Source: Oscillatoriales cyanobacterium SM2_2_1 (lineage in GTDB: Bacteria > Cyanobacteriota > Cyanobacteriia > Pseudanabaenales > Pseudanabaenaceae). Taken from it: a DNA stretch of 64,000 nucleotides. Below, in pieces: positions 35,037 through 44,026 of this stretch (positions are counted from its first letter, which is position 1; the number at the start of each line of letters is the position of its first letter). Both the position numbers and the translations under genes were made by a program. The notes beneath the pieces were generated by a model. The model was not told where the DNA came from and searched no databases. It saw only the letters and a program-made list of their open reading frames with translations. The DNA lies in assembly GCA_012031145.1 (NCBI GenBank), contig JAAUUH010000001.1, positions 25,461 to 89,460 on the forward strand, read 5' to 3'.

Positions 35037-36173
35037 TTAGGTAATGAATTCTGATGTCAACGGGGCAGTCCGAGTGGTACACACCTCCGCAATCAGCCGA
35101 TCAAGCTTTTGGAAGAACACCGGACGGGAAAAGTTCTCGAGGGCGTGCTGGCGAATCGCTGCGGGGTGCCACGATCGCCCCTCAAAGGCACGCACTGCCT
35201 CAATAATTGCCGCAGGTGTTTGCTGCCTAAAAAACAACCCCGTCTCCCCCTCCCGCTGGGTATCCAGGACACCGCCACAGCCATAGCTGAGCACCGGGGT
35301 GCCGCTGACATTGGCCTCGATGGGCACCAAGCCATAGTCTTCCACGGCAGCGACGATCACCGCCTTGGCGTTGGCCATCCACTGGGTGCGGGCCGTGTCG
35401 CTCACCTCGCCTAGAAACTCGATCTGGGGCGATCGCACGAGGGACTCCAACCGCCGCCGTTCTGGGCCATCCCCCATAATCTTGAGGGGCAAGCCTAAGG
35501 CATTAAAAGCCTCAATGACACAGTCCACCCGCTTGTAGCCCAGCAAACGGGCTGCCACCAAATAAAACTCCTGCTTTTGCTCACCATAGGTAAATTTAGT
35601 TTCGTCAATGGGGTAATGGAGCACGACCGCTGGCTTGTGGTAGACCGACTCAATGCGTTGTTTCACCGTTGTCGAGTTAGCCACATAGAGGTCAGGCCCC
35701 TGGGCAATGGCATAGTCCTGCTGACGCATCAGGGCAAAGATTGGCTCCAGCAGGGGGCGAATCCGCCGGTAGCGGGGAAATTCCCGCAGATAGGTGGTGG
35801 TGTCCCACAAAAAGCGGGTGATATTGTGACAAAAACAGATATGTTTGGCATCAGGTCGCCGCCGGACTGCCTTGGCAAAACTGGTTGTGCTGGTGAGCAG
35901 CAAGTCATAGGCCGTCAAATCGAGGGACTGGAACGCCCCGTAGTAGAGCGGGGCCAACAGGCGAAAGTAACGGGTAGCTCCCGGTAGATGCTGGAGGTAG
36001 GTAGTCTGCACCGGGCGATCGCCGAGGTCAATCGTTCGTGCCGGGTCGTAGAGGGAGGTCAGAACATCCGCCTCGGGGAGATGATGACAAAAAAGCTCAA
36101 AAACCCGCTCGGCACCACCCCGTTGGGTGAGGTAGTCGTGGATGAGGGCAATATTTATCGGCTTTTGGGTCAT
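35037..36173 (-). CDS. GT4-family glycosyltransferase
   Basis: A 378-residue GT-B transferase. NIALIHDYLTQRGGAERVFE carries the Gly-Gly-Ala-Glu acceptor loop. FCHNITRFLWDTTTY is a known block of this subgroup. ILMAPRLL-type donor-half features appear as FYLVAARLLGYKRVD, IMGDGPERRRLESLV, and DYGLVPIEANVSGTPVLSYG with the nucleotide-sugar Glu residues. It is upstream of the Wzc-like gene by about 50 bases on the same strand, so they are probably co-transcribed in polysaccharide synthesis. Confidence 0.92.
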   Translation of the reverse strand: MTQKPINIALIHDYLTQRGGAERVFELFCHHLPEADVLTSLYDPARTIDLGDRPVQTTYLQHLPGATRYFRLLAPLYYGAFQSLDLTAYDLLLTSTTSFAKAVRRRPDAKHICFCHNITRFLWDTTTYLREFPRYRRIRPLLEPIFALMRQQDYAIAQGPDLYVANSTTVKQRIESVYHKPAVVLHYPIDETKFTYGEQKQEFYLVAARLLGYKRVDCVIEAFNALGLPLKIMGDGPERRRLESLVRSPQIEFLGEVSDTARTQWMANAKAVIVAAVEDYGLVPIEANVSGTPVLSYGCGGVLDTQREGETGLFFRQQTPAAIIEAVRAFEGRSWHPAAIRQHALENFSRPVFFQKLDRLIAEVCTTRTAPLTSEFIT

Positions 36174-36476
36174 ATCGTGATCATTACGGCAATTGAAGGG
36201 GAGTGGTAGGGGCTTAATTTTTTTTCTACATTTCCTAAATGTTGCCCTTTGTAGCTATTGGTCAATTTTTATGGCGCTGGAGCTAACCCTAGCAAACGCT
36301 GACTTTTTAGCTATTTTTGGCGTCATTGGCGGATGATCACGCTTTTTATCCCTAGTGTACGCGCCCCCTTCCGCGACTTTTGAAATTGGGGGGAATCGAA
36401 AAGTTATATTTATTGGAGGATTTTGGATAACTAGGTTATTTTTGGCCCATACTTTGGTTACACCCTTCTCAGCAAA
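36174..36476. other. Intergenic region before the STAND gene
   Basis: Divergent promoter region of about 300 bases between a glycosyltransferase (minus) and the NB-ARC/WD40 gene (plus). It is AT-richer than the flanking genes and carries runs of T and A (TTTTTTTT near 36220). I see no hairpin, repeat or small gene that can be supported. Confidence 0.35.
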
Positions 36477-39400
36477 ATGACCGCCGAAGAGCAACTCGAA
36501 GCCCTAGAGAGCCACTTTAGTAACCATACCTTGACCACCGTGGAGCGCTCAGTATTTCTTGGGGTTTGGCGAGGCTTGTCCTATGCCGAAATCGCTAAGG
36601 AAACCGGGTATAACGCTGGCTACATCAAGCTGGTGAGTCATAAACTCTGGCATAAAATTTCGGAGCTGGTGGGGGAAAAGGTCACAAAATCCAATCTTCC
36701 GGCGGCGGTGCGTCACTTTTTGCTGCAGCAGGGGGCAACATCACCGCCTGTAGTAGAGTCGATGCCCCAATTAACTCCCCAGAATCAAGATTGGGGGGAG
36801 GTGGCGGATGTATCGGTTTTTTATGGTCGAGAAAGGGAACTAGAGACCCTCGTCCAGTGGATTGAGGGCGATCGCTGCAGGCTGGTGGCGCTCCATGGCA
36901 TGGGGGGGCTGGGCAAAACGTCCCTTTCCGTCAAAATGACCCAGAGTCTCCAGTCCCATTTCGAGTTTCTGTCCTGGCGCTCGTTCAATAATGTCAAGCC
37001 GCCGGCCGAAATTTTAGCCCAGTGGATTCACTTTGTCTCGAAGCAGCAGGAGACAGAGTTTGATGACGATGTGGAGACCTTGCTCTCGCGGCTGTTGGAA
37101 TATTTGCGCCGACACCGGTGTCTGCTAGTGGCGGATAATTTTGAGTCCGTGCTTCAGGGTGGAGAACATGTCGGCACCTACAACAAGGATTACGAGCAGT
37201 ATGGGCTGATTCTTAAACGTTTGGGGGAAGTGTCCCACCGTAGTTGTCTGGTGGTCACCACTCGAGAACTGCCGGCCGAAATTGCCAACCTAGAGGGCGA
37301 TCGCCTACCAGTGAGGGTGCTACGGCTGGCAGGGTTAGAGGAGGCGGCTGCGGAGCAAATGCTGGCAGCCAAGGGGTTGGTGGGTGACCAACGGGATATT
37401 CACCGACTGGTGGAATGGTATCGGGGTAATCCCTTGGCACTCAAAATTGCGGCGACGTCGATTAAGGAAATTTTTGCTGATAGCATCAATCGCTTTTTAG
37501 AGCACCGCACCATTAGTTTTAGTGGCGTCAGCAAACTATTGGAGCAGCAGTTTAAGCGCCTCTCGGCGATTGAAAAGCAGGTGATGTACTGGTTGGCGAT
37601 CAACCGCGAACCCTGCTCAGAGCAAGAATTACAGTCGGATATTGTGCCCCAAGTGGAGCTTGCTGATCTCATGCACGCCCTCAGCTCCCTGAAACGGCGA
37701 TCGCTCCTAGAACAGAGTGGGCGCGGCTTCACCCAACAGCCCGTGGTGATGGAGTACGTCTCGACGCTGTTGGTGGAGCAGTTTTACTATGAAATCTCCC
37801 AGGATCAGCCCATTGGCGTGCTTTCAGCGATCCAGGCACGGTTGCAAAAGCAATTATTTTATTTGCGCCACTACGCCCTAGTAAAGGCCTCGGCCAAGGA
37901 TTACATTCGCCAGACTCAGGAGCGGATACTGCTGGAACCTTTGATCTCGAAGCTGCTGACCAAGCTGGAGAGCAAAACGGTGATCGCCGAGCAAATCAAT
38001 GACCTTTTATTGGAACTGCGGCGGCGTGATCGCCGTGGCGGGCAGGAGGGGGGCAGCGACTATGCCGCGGGGAATATGCTTAACCTGCTGGGGTGGCTGA
38101 GGGCCGATCTGCGGGGAGCAGACTTTTCCACCATGCCGATCCGCCAGGCCTATTTGGCTGAGGTGCCCCTGCACAATGTTTCGTTCCGAAATTCCAAATT
38201 CCAAAAAACCGTCTTTGCCGAAGTGATTGGCGGCGTGCTTTGCACAGCCTTTAGCCCCGATGGGAACCACTTGGCCGTGGGAGACTCCAAGGGGGAAATT
38301 CATTTGTGGCGAGTGCGGGACGGACGCCCTTTGCTGACCCTGAAGGGCCATGGCGGCTGGGTGTCAACCCTGGCTTTTAGTCCCGACAGTCAGCTTTTGG
38401 TCAGTGGCAGCTATGACCAGACTCTGAAGCTTTGGGATGTATCTACTGGTTCCTGCCAGCGGACACTGCGGGGCTTTATTGGTCAGGTGACAGCAGTAGT
38501 CTATAGCCCCGACGGACAATTTTTGGCCAGCGGCCATGCCGATCGCAGTGTGCGTCTGTGGCATGCCCAATCCCAAGCCCCCATGGCTGTGCTCCAAGGG
38601 CACACGGATATTGTCAGCAGTGTCGCCATCAATTCCCGGGGCACCCTTTTGGCCAGTGGCAGTGATGATCAAACCATCCGGATCTGGGATTTGAGCACCC
38701 TGACCTGTGTGCGGGTGCTAACGGGCCACGATGATCTGGTGTGGTCGGTAGACTTTAATCACAACGGCCATGTTTTGGCCAGCGGCAGCGAGGATCAGAC
38801 CATCCGGCTATGGAATGTGGAAACGGGGGTATGTCTTAGGGTGTTGGCGGGCCATCGCCATACGGTGTTTGCGGTGCGCTTTAGTGGACAGCTTTTGGCC
38901 AGTGCCAGCGGCGATCGCACCATTCGCCTGTGGCATCCTGTGTCCACAGAATGTCTCAAAACCCTCTATGGGCACCAGCATTGGGTTCGCTCCATTGCTT
39001 TCCATCCCAAGGGCGAGTTGCTAGCCAGTTGCAGTGGCGATGCCCTTGTCAAAATGTGGGAAGTGCAATCGGGTCAGTGTGTGCGCACGTTTCAGGGGCA
39101 TTTTGGGCTTTCCAACGTTTGGGCCGAATCGGCTTTTAGCGATCCCCAATCCAGCAATGACCATCTCCTGAGCCTATGGGAAGTCAAAAATGGGCAGCAA
39201 TTTCGGATTTTGCAGGGCTACAGCAATGCGGTGTGGAGTGTGTCCATCCATCCCCGGGGCGACCTGATTGCCAGCGGGGGCGATGATTCAATTTTGCGGC
39301 TCTGGCATCTCCATAGCGGGAAGTGCACACAGCGGTTGATGGGTCACGGTGGGCGAATTTGGCAGGTGGCTTTTTCGCCCGATGGGCAGCGGATCGCCAG

Positions 39401-40196
39401 TTGCAGTGAGGATGGAACTGTGCGGCTCTGGCAGTCTCGCACGGGGGAGTCCCTAGCGGTTATTTCGATTCACCCCGACCTGCCTCGCTCCCTGAGCTTT
39501 AGCCGAGATGGTACTCTACTGGCCGTCGGCGATACGGATCGGGCCATTCGGCTGTGGAACGTAAGTACCCAAACCATCCAATGCGTCCTTGAGGGGCATC
39601 ACGCCGGGATTCAATCGCTTACATTCACGGAGGGCGATCGCCATTTAATCAGTGGCAGTCGGGACAAAACCGTTACCATCTGGGACTTATCCACAGGAAC
39701 CGTGCTCCATCGCGTTACGGAAGGTCTTGATACCATCCACGGGGTGGCCTATTGCCCAGTGCATCACCTCTTGGCGATCGCCAGTAGTGCCCTGCACCTG
39801 TGGCACCTACCGACCCAAACCCTAATCGCCACACTCACGGGCCACGATGGCACTGTGCTTTCAGTAGCCATGACCGACAATGGCACCCTCATGGTCAGTG
39901 GTGGCAGCGATCGCACCCTCAGAATTTGGGAACTGCCCTCGGGAACCCTTTTGCGCACTATTCCGGCCCACAAGGAAGCCATCTACGCGATCGCCATGGC
40001 TGCAGGCAACCAACTATTTGCTAGCGGCAGCCGTGATGAAACGATTAAACTCTGGAGTTTTCCCGACGACGGGCAACAGCGCATCCTCCGGGAGCCGCGC
40101 CTCTACGAAGGACTTGACCTCAGCCACGCCACAGGGCTGACCCTGGCCCAAAAAAACAAGCTAGAAATGCTGGGGGCACGGATTACTCCAGACTAG
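36477..40196 (+). CDS. STAND NTPase: HTH-like N-terminus, NB-ARC ATPase, 15 WD40 repeats
   Basis: A 1239-residue signal-transduction ATPase. Residues 1-80 form a helical HTH-like domain (LTTVERSVFLGVWRGLSYAE, ETGYNAGYIKLVSHKLW). NB-ARC follows, with Walker A MGGLGKTS at about 141-148, the region CLLVADNFES (Walker B) and GNPLALKIAATSI (GLPL-like). A winged-helix part and a linker with pentapeptide-like text (LRADLRGADFSTM) come next. About 15 WD40 repeats then run from residue 585 to 1205 (for example SGSYDQTLKLWDV, ASGSEDQTIRLWNV), enough for two propellers. STAND proteins oligomerise when the sensor repeats bind a ligand. Some bacterial STANDs are antiphage proteins, others regulators; this one has no recognisable nuclease or protease effector, only the HTH-like part. 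Confidence 0.9.
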   Translation: MTAEEQLEALESHFSNHTLTTVERSVFLGVWRGLSYAEIAKETGYNAGYIKLVSHKLWHKISELVGEKVTKSNLPAAVRHFLLQQGATSPPVVESMPQLTPQNQDWGEVADVSVFYGRERELETLVQWIEGDRCRLVALHGMGGLGKTSLSVKMTQSLQSHFEFLSWRSFNNVKPPAEILAQWIHFVSKQQETEFDDDVETLLSRLLEYLRRHRCLLVADNFESVLQGGEHVGTYNKDYEQYGLILKRLGEVSHRSCLVVTTRELPAEIANLEGDRLPVRVLRLAGLEEAAAEQMLAAKGLVGDQRDIHRLVEWYRGNPLALKIAATSIKEIFADSINRFLEHRTISFSGVSKLLEQQFKRLSAIEKQVMYWLAINREPCSEQELQSDIVPQVELADLMHALSSLKRRSLLEQSGRGFTQQPVVMEYVSTLLVEQFYYEISQDQPIGVLSAIQARLQKQLFYLRHYALVKASAKDYIRQTQERILLEPLISKLLTKLESKTVIAEQINDLLLELRRRDRRGGQEGGSDYAAGNMLNLLGWLRADLRGADFSTMPIRQAYLAEVPLHNVSFRNSKFQKTVFAEVIGGVLCTAFSPDGNHLAVGDSKGEIHLWRVRDGRPLLTLKGHGGWVSTLAFSPDSQLLVSGSYDQTLKLWDVSTGSCQRTLRGFIGQVTAVVYSPDGQFLASGHADRSVRLWHAQSQAPMAVLQGHTDIVSSVAINSRGTLLASGSDDQTIRIWDLSTLTCVRVLTGHDDLVWSVDFNHNGHVLASGSEDQTIRLWNVETGVCLRVLAGHRHTVFAVRFSGQLLASASGDRTIRLWHPVSTECLKTLYGHQHWVRSIAFHPKGELLASCSGDALVKMWEVQSGQCVRTFQGHFGLSNVWAESAFSDPQSSNDHLLSLWEVKNGQQFRILQGYSNAVWSVSIHPRGDLIASGGDDSILRLWHLHSGKCTQRLMGHGGRIWQVAFSPDGQRIASCSEDGTVRLWQSRTGESLAVISIHPDLPRSLSFSRDGTLLAVGDTDRAIRLWNVSTQTIQCVLEGHHAGIQSLTFTEGDRHLISGSRDKTVTIWDLSTGTVLHRVTEGLDTIHGVAYCPVHHLLAIASSALHLWHLPTQTLIATLTGHDGTVLSVAMTDNGTLMVSGGSDRTLRIWELPSGTLLRTIPAHKEAIYAIAMAAGNQLFASGSRDETIKLWSFPDDGQQRILREPRLYEGLDLSHATGLTLAQKNKLEMLGARITPD

Positions 40197-40253
40197 GGCC
40201 CCTATGCCGTCCCAAAAAGTGGGTGCAACTGTAAAGGTGGAAGCAGGCATCAA

Positions 40254-41264
40254 TCACATGGGGCTTGACCCGCAACAGCCCAACGTTGGCTCCGCCGGTA
40301 ATAGATCGGGGAAGCCCTTGGCCATATCCACAAAATCCGGCAGTTCGTCATAGATGGGTGTATCGGGGATCTTAGCCGCCAGCCAGTCCATCAGTGATCG
40401 CCACCGCTCCTGAATCGTCACCGCCGCCGGCAAATCCAAGCCGACCCCAGCGGCAAACTGCAATGAATTGTCATGAAAGCGCAGAATCAGCTTTTGCCTA
40501 GGCACATGGAGGTCGCAAATCCGCACCCGATCCAATAGACCCTCCCGCCGAATCAGTTGCCGTTTGGCATCCACATCCACCACCTCGCCATAGGTTGGCA
40601 GCACCCCGTATACCCGAGCCGTCACATCTGCCCAGGTGACCTCTGTCCCTTCTCCCCGCCGATCTACTGCCCGCACCTGCCCTAGCCCCACAGGATGCAA
40701 CTCTAGGGCCACCACTACCTTCACTTGGGCGATCGCCCCCAAGTCCACGGCCAAGGCAGCAATTCCCTCCTGGGCAAATTCCTCCGCGAAAGCCAGCATC
40801 AGCGCCGCCGACCCCGTGCGAATAATCTTGAGCGATCGGGCGGGCACCCCAAACTTAGCCGTATACATATCTGTCCGAAATAACCGTGCCAACTTAGCCG
40901 CCGCCCTAGCCCGCAACTCTGCCGCTACAGGCATCAACACCAAAAAACCATTGCCGGGATCGCAGCCCGCCGCCAGCAAATCCTGCACCCGCCGCTGGCG
41001 CGCCGCTTGCTCTTGGTCTTCAATCGCCTGCAAACCCCGCCGAGCCTCGGCCAACACCTTGGGTTGGGTAAACTCCCGCATCACTTGGCGATAAAGTTCC
41101 TCTGCCCGCTCCACCTGTCCGATGGCACTGTAAACCCGGGCGATCGCCAGCCTGACCTGGGACTCCTGGGGAAACTGGTGCGCTAGCGCATCGGCTGTGG
41201 CAAGGGCCGCCCCGTAGTTCTGGGCCGCCAACTGCTGCTCAAACTGGGCCAAAAGCACTTCCAT
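40254..41264 (-). CDS. TPR-containing protein of unknown function
   Basis: A 336-residue soluble protein. The first 75 residues form two TPR-like helix pairs (AAQNYGAALATADALAHQFP, YSAIGQVERAEELYRQVMRE). The rest is an unfamiliar alpha/beta domain with TDMYTAKFGVPARSLKIIRTG, LAFAEEFAQEGIAALAVDLG, WADVTARVYGVLPTYGEVVD and a C-terminal MDWLAAKIPDTPIYDELPDF. The end LGCCGSSPM has a vicinal Cys pair. I do not know a function. It is the last gene of a minus-strand run of four. Confidence 0.65.
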   Translation of the reverse strand: MEVLLAQFEQQLAAQNYGAALATADALAHQFPQESQVRLAIARVYSAIGQVERAEELYRQVMREFTQPKVLAEARRGLQAIEDQEQAARQRRVQDLLAAGCDPGNGFLVLMPVAAELRARAAAKLARLFRTDMYTAKFGVPARSLKIIRTGSAALMLAFAEEFAQEGIAALAVDLGAIAQVKVVVALELHPVGLGQVRAVDRRGEGTEVTWADVTARVYGVLPTYGEVVDVDAKRQLIRREGLLDRVRICDLHVPRQKLILRFHDNSLQFAAGVGLDLPAAVTIQERWRSLMDWLAAKIPDTPIYDELPDFVDMAKGFPDLLPAEPTLGCCGSSPM

Positions 41265-41273
41265 GGTCTACTC

Positions 41274-41690
41274 CTAACACACAGCACGCAAAATGCCTTC
41301 ACGGAACCCGACTAGGGATTCCGTCGTCCGCGTTGCTGTCTCGGGCCCAAACAGCCGCTCCGACACCACCTGACCCCGCCGATCATAGCGGACAATTTCC
41401 ACAACCCGCACTAGCGCCGCCACACAGTCCACGGACATGGAAGTATCAATCGCCCCCACCGTCCCCGCACTGGGGGGAAACACCGTATAAACTCGAAACT
41501 GGGCAAAAGGATAGGTTCGCCGCAGCGACTCGGGATGAATGTATGAACGAATCCCCCGCCACTCACCGACAGGAATCATCCGCTTCTGTACAGTACTGGG
41601 AAGGGCGGAATGCACCCCGCTACTCCACACAGCTAGGGCGCAAAAGCCCATCCACAGGCTAGTGCTCACTCTATTCATGGCAAAGTTCAT
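41274..41690 (-). CDS. Secreted or periplasmic small protein, surface-adhesin-E-like
   Basis: A 138-residue protein with a signal peptide (MNRVSTSLWMGFCALAVWSS, cleavage near GVHSA). It continues WRGIRSYIHPESLRR, FAQFRVYTVFPP, SVDCVAALVRVVEIVRYDRRG and a final Cys. The order of a strand-rich core with one central and one terminal cysteine resembles surface-adhesin protein E (CNP1-like) domains. That match is from memory and moderate. Its start overlaps the stop of the small membrane gene by 4 bases. Confidence 0.55.
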   Translation of the reverse strand: MNFAMNRVSTSLWMGFCALAVWSSGVHSALPSTVQKRMIPVGEWRGIRSYIHPESLRRTYPFAQFRVYTVFPPSAGTVGAIDTSMSVDCVAALVRVVEIVRYDRRGQVVSERLFGPETATRTTESLVGFREGILRAVC

Positions 41691-41866
41691 GACACAGCCC
41701 GAATGTTAAAGAACAACACCAAACCTATTGCCCCAAGTGCCATGGTGATCGCCGTCGCAATCAAAAAAGTGCGATCTTGACTCTGATAAAACCGATTGGG
41801 TAGTGAACTACCTACCACCAGTAGCGTTAACACCACCAAAGTCGCCAAGAACACCGTGCGATTCAT
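41687..41866 (-). CDS. Small two-helix membrane protein
   Basis: A 59-residue frame: MNRTVFLATLVVLTLLVVGS (helix 1), a short polar loop (LPNRFYQSQDR), then TFLIATAITMALGAIGLVLF (helix 2) and a basic end. The start lies inside the DUF309 gene (59 bases overlap) and the stop overlaps the next start as ATGA, the pattern of translational coupling in an operon. The clean two-helix layout and coupling support a real gene; the function is unknown. Confidence 0.65.
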   Translation of the reverse strand: MNRTVFLATLVVLTLLVVGSSLPNRFYQSQDRTFLIATAITMALGAIGLVLFFNIRAVS

Positions 41867-42275
41867 GCCCCAGCCCCTCTATCCCTTGCTCCATCATACC
41901 GTTGTTCCCCAATTCTGAAAAATCCCCATCCCAAGGGAGGACTTGCAAGGGCTCCCCCATCTCCTCCCCCCGCTGGAGTGCCGCCAGTAGCGCCGCCGCT
42001 GATCGCACGAGTCTCGCCGTATCCACCCCCCCATACTCCGGCTGATAGAGTCGGAGCCGACTGATCCCCTCCCCCAGCAAAATCATCGCCCCACGGACGT
42101 TGTGGCGATCGCGATGGTGCAGCGCCACTGCCACCTGCAACAGCCCCTGATAAAAGTTTCGATCCGTCATCAGCGCCTCATTCCAGAGCGCCTCTAGGCT
42201 ATCGTGACAGGCATAGTAGTCACCCCGATTAAATTGGGCGATCGCCGCAGCCAAGGCCAGTTCAGGGTCATCCAT
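41808..42275 (-). CDS. DUF309-family protein
   Basis: A 155-residue helical protein. FNRGDYYACHDSLEALWNEA carries the family's His-Asp/Glu signature with Trp, followed by FYQGLLQVAVALHHRDRHNVRGA and LLGEGISRLRLYQPEYGGVD. DUF309 proteins are of unknown function, with a possible metal site at the conserved His and Glu. The C-terminal 30 residues (ESHGVLGDFGGVNATGG) look low in structure and overlap the next gene. First gene of the minus-strand run. Confidence 0.82.
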   Translation of the reverse strand: MDDPELALAAAIAQFNRGDYYACHDSLEALWNEALMTDRNFYQGLLQVAVALHHRDRHNVRGAMILLGEGISRLRLYQPEYGGVDTARLVRSAAALLAALQRGEEMGEPLQVLPWDGDFSELGNNGMMEQGIEGLGHESHGVLGDFGGVNATGGR

Positions 42276-42387
42276 TGTTACTGAATATTAAATGTAACTG
42301 AATATTAAAAATCACCCATTTAACCCCAAGCCCTCCTAGGGCAAATGTTAACATCCAGTAAACTTTCAGCCTAGTGGAGCAGTTCTT

Positions 42388-43608
42388 TTGACCTTACGAG
42401 TTGCTGTTGTCGGTGGCGGGCCCGCTGGTTCCTGTGCGGCGGAAACCCTTGCCAAAGCTGGGATCGAAACCTATCTTTTTGAACGCAAGTTAGATAATGC
42501 CAAACCATGTGGTGGGGCCATCCCTCTGTGCATGGTGTCTGAGTTTGAGCTGCCCCCAGATATTATTGACCGACGGGTGCGGCAGATGAAAATGATTTCC
42601 CCTAGCAATGTGGAAGTTGATATTCATCTCGATAATACCGAGGAGTACATTGGTATGTGCCGTCGGGAGATCCTCGACGGCTTCTTACGTCAGCGAGCCG
42701 CTTGCTTAGGAACCAATCTCATCAACGGTCGGGTGCTGGATATCAAAATCACCAACAACGGTGACCAGCCCTACCAAATCACCTACTCTGACTTTGCTGG
42801 AGGCACCTCCGAAGGCACCCTCAAAACCCTCGAAGTTGACCTCATTGTTGGAGCCGATGGTGCTAACTCAGTGGTGGCCAAAGCCATGGACGCCGGTGAT
42901 TACAACTATGCGATCGCCTTCCAAGAGCGGATTCGCATCCCCGCTGACAAGATGAAGTACTACGAAGACCGGGCAGAGATGTATGTGGGCAAGGATGTTT
43001 CCCCCGACTTCTACGCCTGGGTGTTTCCTAAGTATGACCATGTGGCAGTGGGAACTGGCACCATGCACCGCAACCAAAAGCAGATTAAGCAGCTGCAAGC
43101 TGGAATCCGGGAGCGGGCTCGGGAGCGTATTGCTGGGGGCGAAGTGATCAAAGTTGAAGCCCATCCCATCCCCGAGCATCCTCGCCCCCGTCGTGTGGTG
43201 GGTCGGATCGCTTTGGTGGGAGACGCCGCAGGCTACGTCACTAAATCGAGCGGTGAAGGGATTTACTTTGCCGCTAAGTCCGGCAGAATGTGCGCCGAAA
43301 CCATTGTGGCCACCTCCGATAACGGTCACCGAATTCCTACCAGCGCCGATCTTAAAACCTACATTCGCCAGTGGGATCGCACCTACGGGCTCACCTATAC
43401 GGTGCTGGATATTCTGCAACGGGTGTTCTACAGCTCCGATGCTGCTCGGGAAGCCTTTGTGGAAATGTGTGGTGATCGCGATGTTCAAAAATTAACCTTT
43501 GACAGCTACCTCTACAAAACTGTGGTGCCTGCCAACCCCTTGGTTCAGCTCAAGATCACTGCCAAAACCATTGGCAGTCTGCTGCGGGGCAGCGCCCTCG
43601 CTCCCTAG
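42388..43608 (+). CDS. chlP: Geranylgeranyl diphosphate/geranylgeranyl-chlorophyll reductase
   Basis: Reduces the geranylgeranyl chain to phytyl for chlorophyll a and tocopherol synthesis, using NADPH. The 406 residues match ChlP. The FAD motif is VVGGGPAGSCAAETL (residues 6-20), followed by FERKLDNAKPCGGAIPLCM and DLIVGADGANS. RRVVGRIALVGDAAGYVTKSSGEG is the GD motif. The start is TTG with GGAG about 9 bases upstream; no in-frame ATG would keep the Rossmann strand. A strong hairpin follows at 43691-43722. Confidence 0.96.
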   Translation: MTLRVAVVGGGPAGSCAAETLAKAGIETYLFERKLDNAKPCGGAIPLCMVSEFELPPDIIDRRVRQMKMISPSNVEVDIHLDNTEEYIGMCRREILDGFLRQRAACLGTNLINGRVLDIKITNNGDQPYQITYSDFAGGTSEGTLKTLEVDLIVGADGANSVVAKAMDAGDYNYAIAFQERIRIPADKMKYYEDRAEMYVGKDVSPDFYAWVFPKYDHVAVGTGTMHRNQKQIKQLQAGIRERARERIAGGEVIKVEAHPIPEHPRPRRVVGRIALVGDAAGYVTKSSGEGIYFAAKSGRMCAETIVATSDNGHRIPTSADLKTYIRQWDRTYGLTYTVLDILQRVFYSSDAAREAFVEMCGDRDVQKLTFDSYLYKTVVPANPLVQLKITAKTIGSLLRGSALAP

Positions 43609-43690
43609 CAGTCAAATTCTTTCCACTCCTAGGGGATTCCCCAATTAGGGCAGATGAAAAGTAGCTAAAATCAAAAAAAACTAAAATTAT

Positions 43691-43722
43691 AAAAGCGGGG
43701 GTGAATATCGCCCCCGCTTAAT
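43691..43722. terminator. Bidirectional terminator between chlP and the HLIP gene
   Basis: AAGCGGGGG and CCCCCGCTT pair perfectly over nine bases around a nine-base loop. A-rich DNA lies on the left and TTAATTG on the right, so it can act as an intrinsic terminator for chlP (plus) and for the HLIP gene (minus). Confidence 0.8.
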
Positions 43723-43782
43723 TGCTAGATAACTACTTTGGTTTCAGCAAGTTATGACTTCAGTAAAAAATCTAACTGAAGA

Positions 43783-43932
43783 TTAGAACAAGCCGATTTG
43801 GGAAAGGATGCCTTGTCCAGTGATGAACTCAGTGGCAAGTCCGATCACAAAACCAAGCATTGCCAAGCGACCATTCCAAGTTTCAGCAAAGGTGTTGAAG
43901 CCAAACTTTGGCTCTTGATTGGTAGATTCCAT
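43783..43932 (-). CDS. One-helix high-light-inducible protein (HLIP/SCP)
   Basis: A 49-residue protein: an N-terminal polar part (MESTNQEPKFGFNTFAETWN), then the chlorophyll-binding helix GRLAMLGFVIGLATEF with the E-x-x-N-x-R-type signature (ETWNGRLAM), and a tail ITGQGILSQIGLF. HLIPs bind chlorophyll and carotenoid, dissipate energy and carry chlorophyll during PSII assembly. CGGAG lies 8 bases before the ATG. Closeness to chlP fits a shared theme of chlorophyll supply, though the two genes are convergent. Confidence 0.95.
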   Translation of the reverse strand: MESTNQEPKFGFNTFAETWNGRLAMLGFVIGLATEFITGQGILSQIGLF

Positions 43933-44026
43933 GATTGCACTCCGTAGGTGTTAAGAACTTTAACGTAAGTGCATAATAATTTAATAAATCTGCACCTACT
44001 ATCCGGCTACGGGTAGATTAACGCCT

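Noticed and set aside
36255-36494. 79-codon frame on the minus strand before the STAND gene
   Set aside because: Low-complexity composition, no ribosome site, overlaps the STAND start and resembles no protein.
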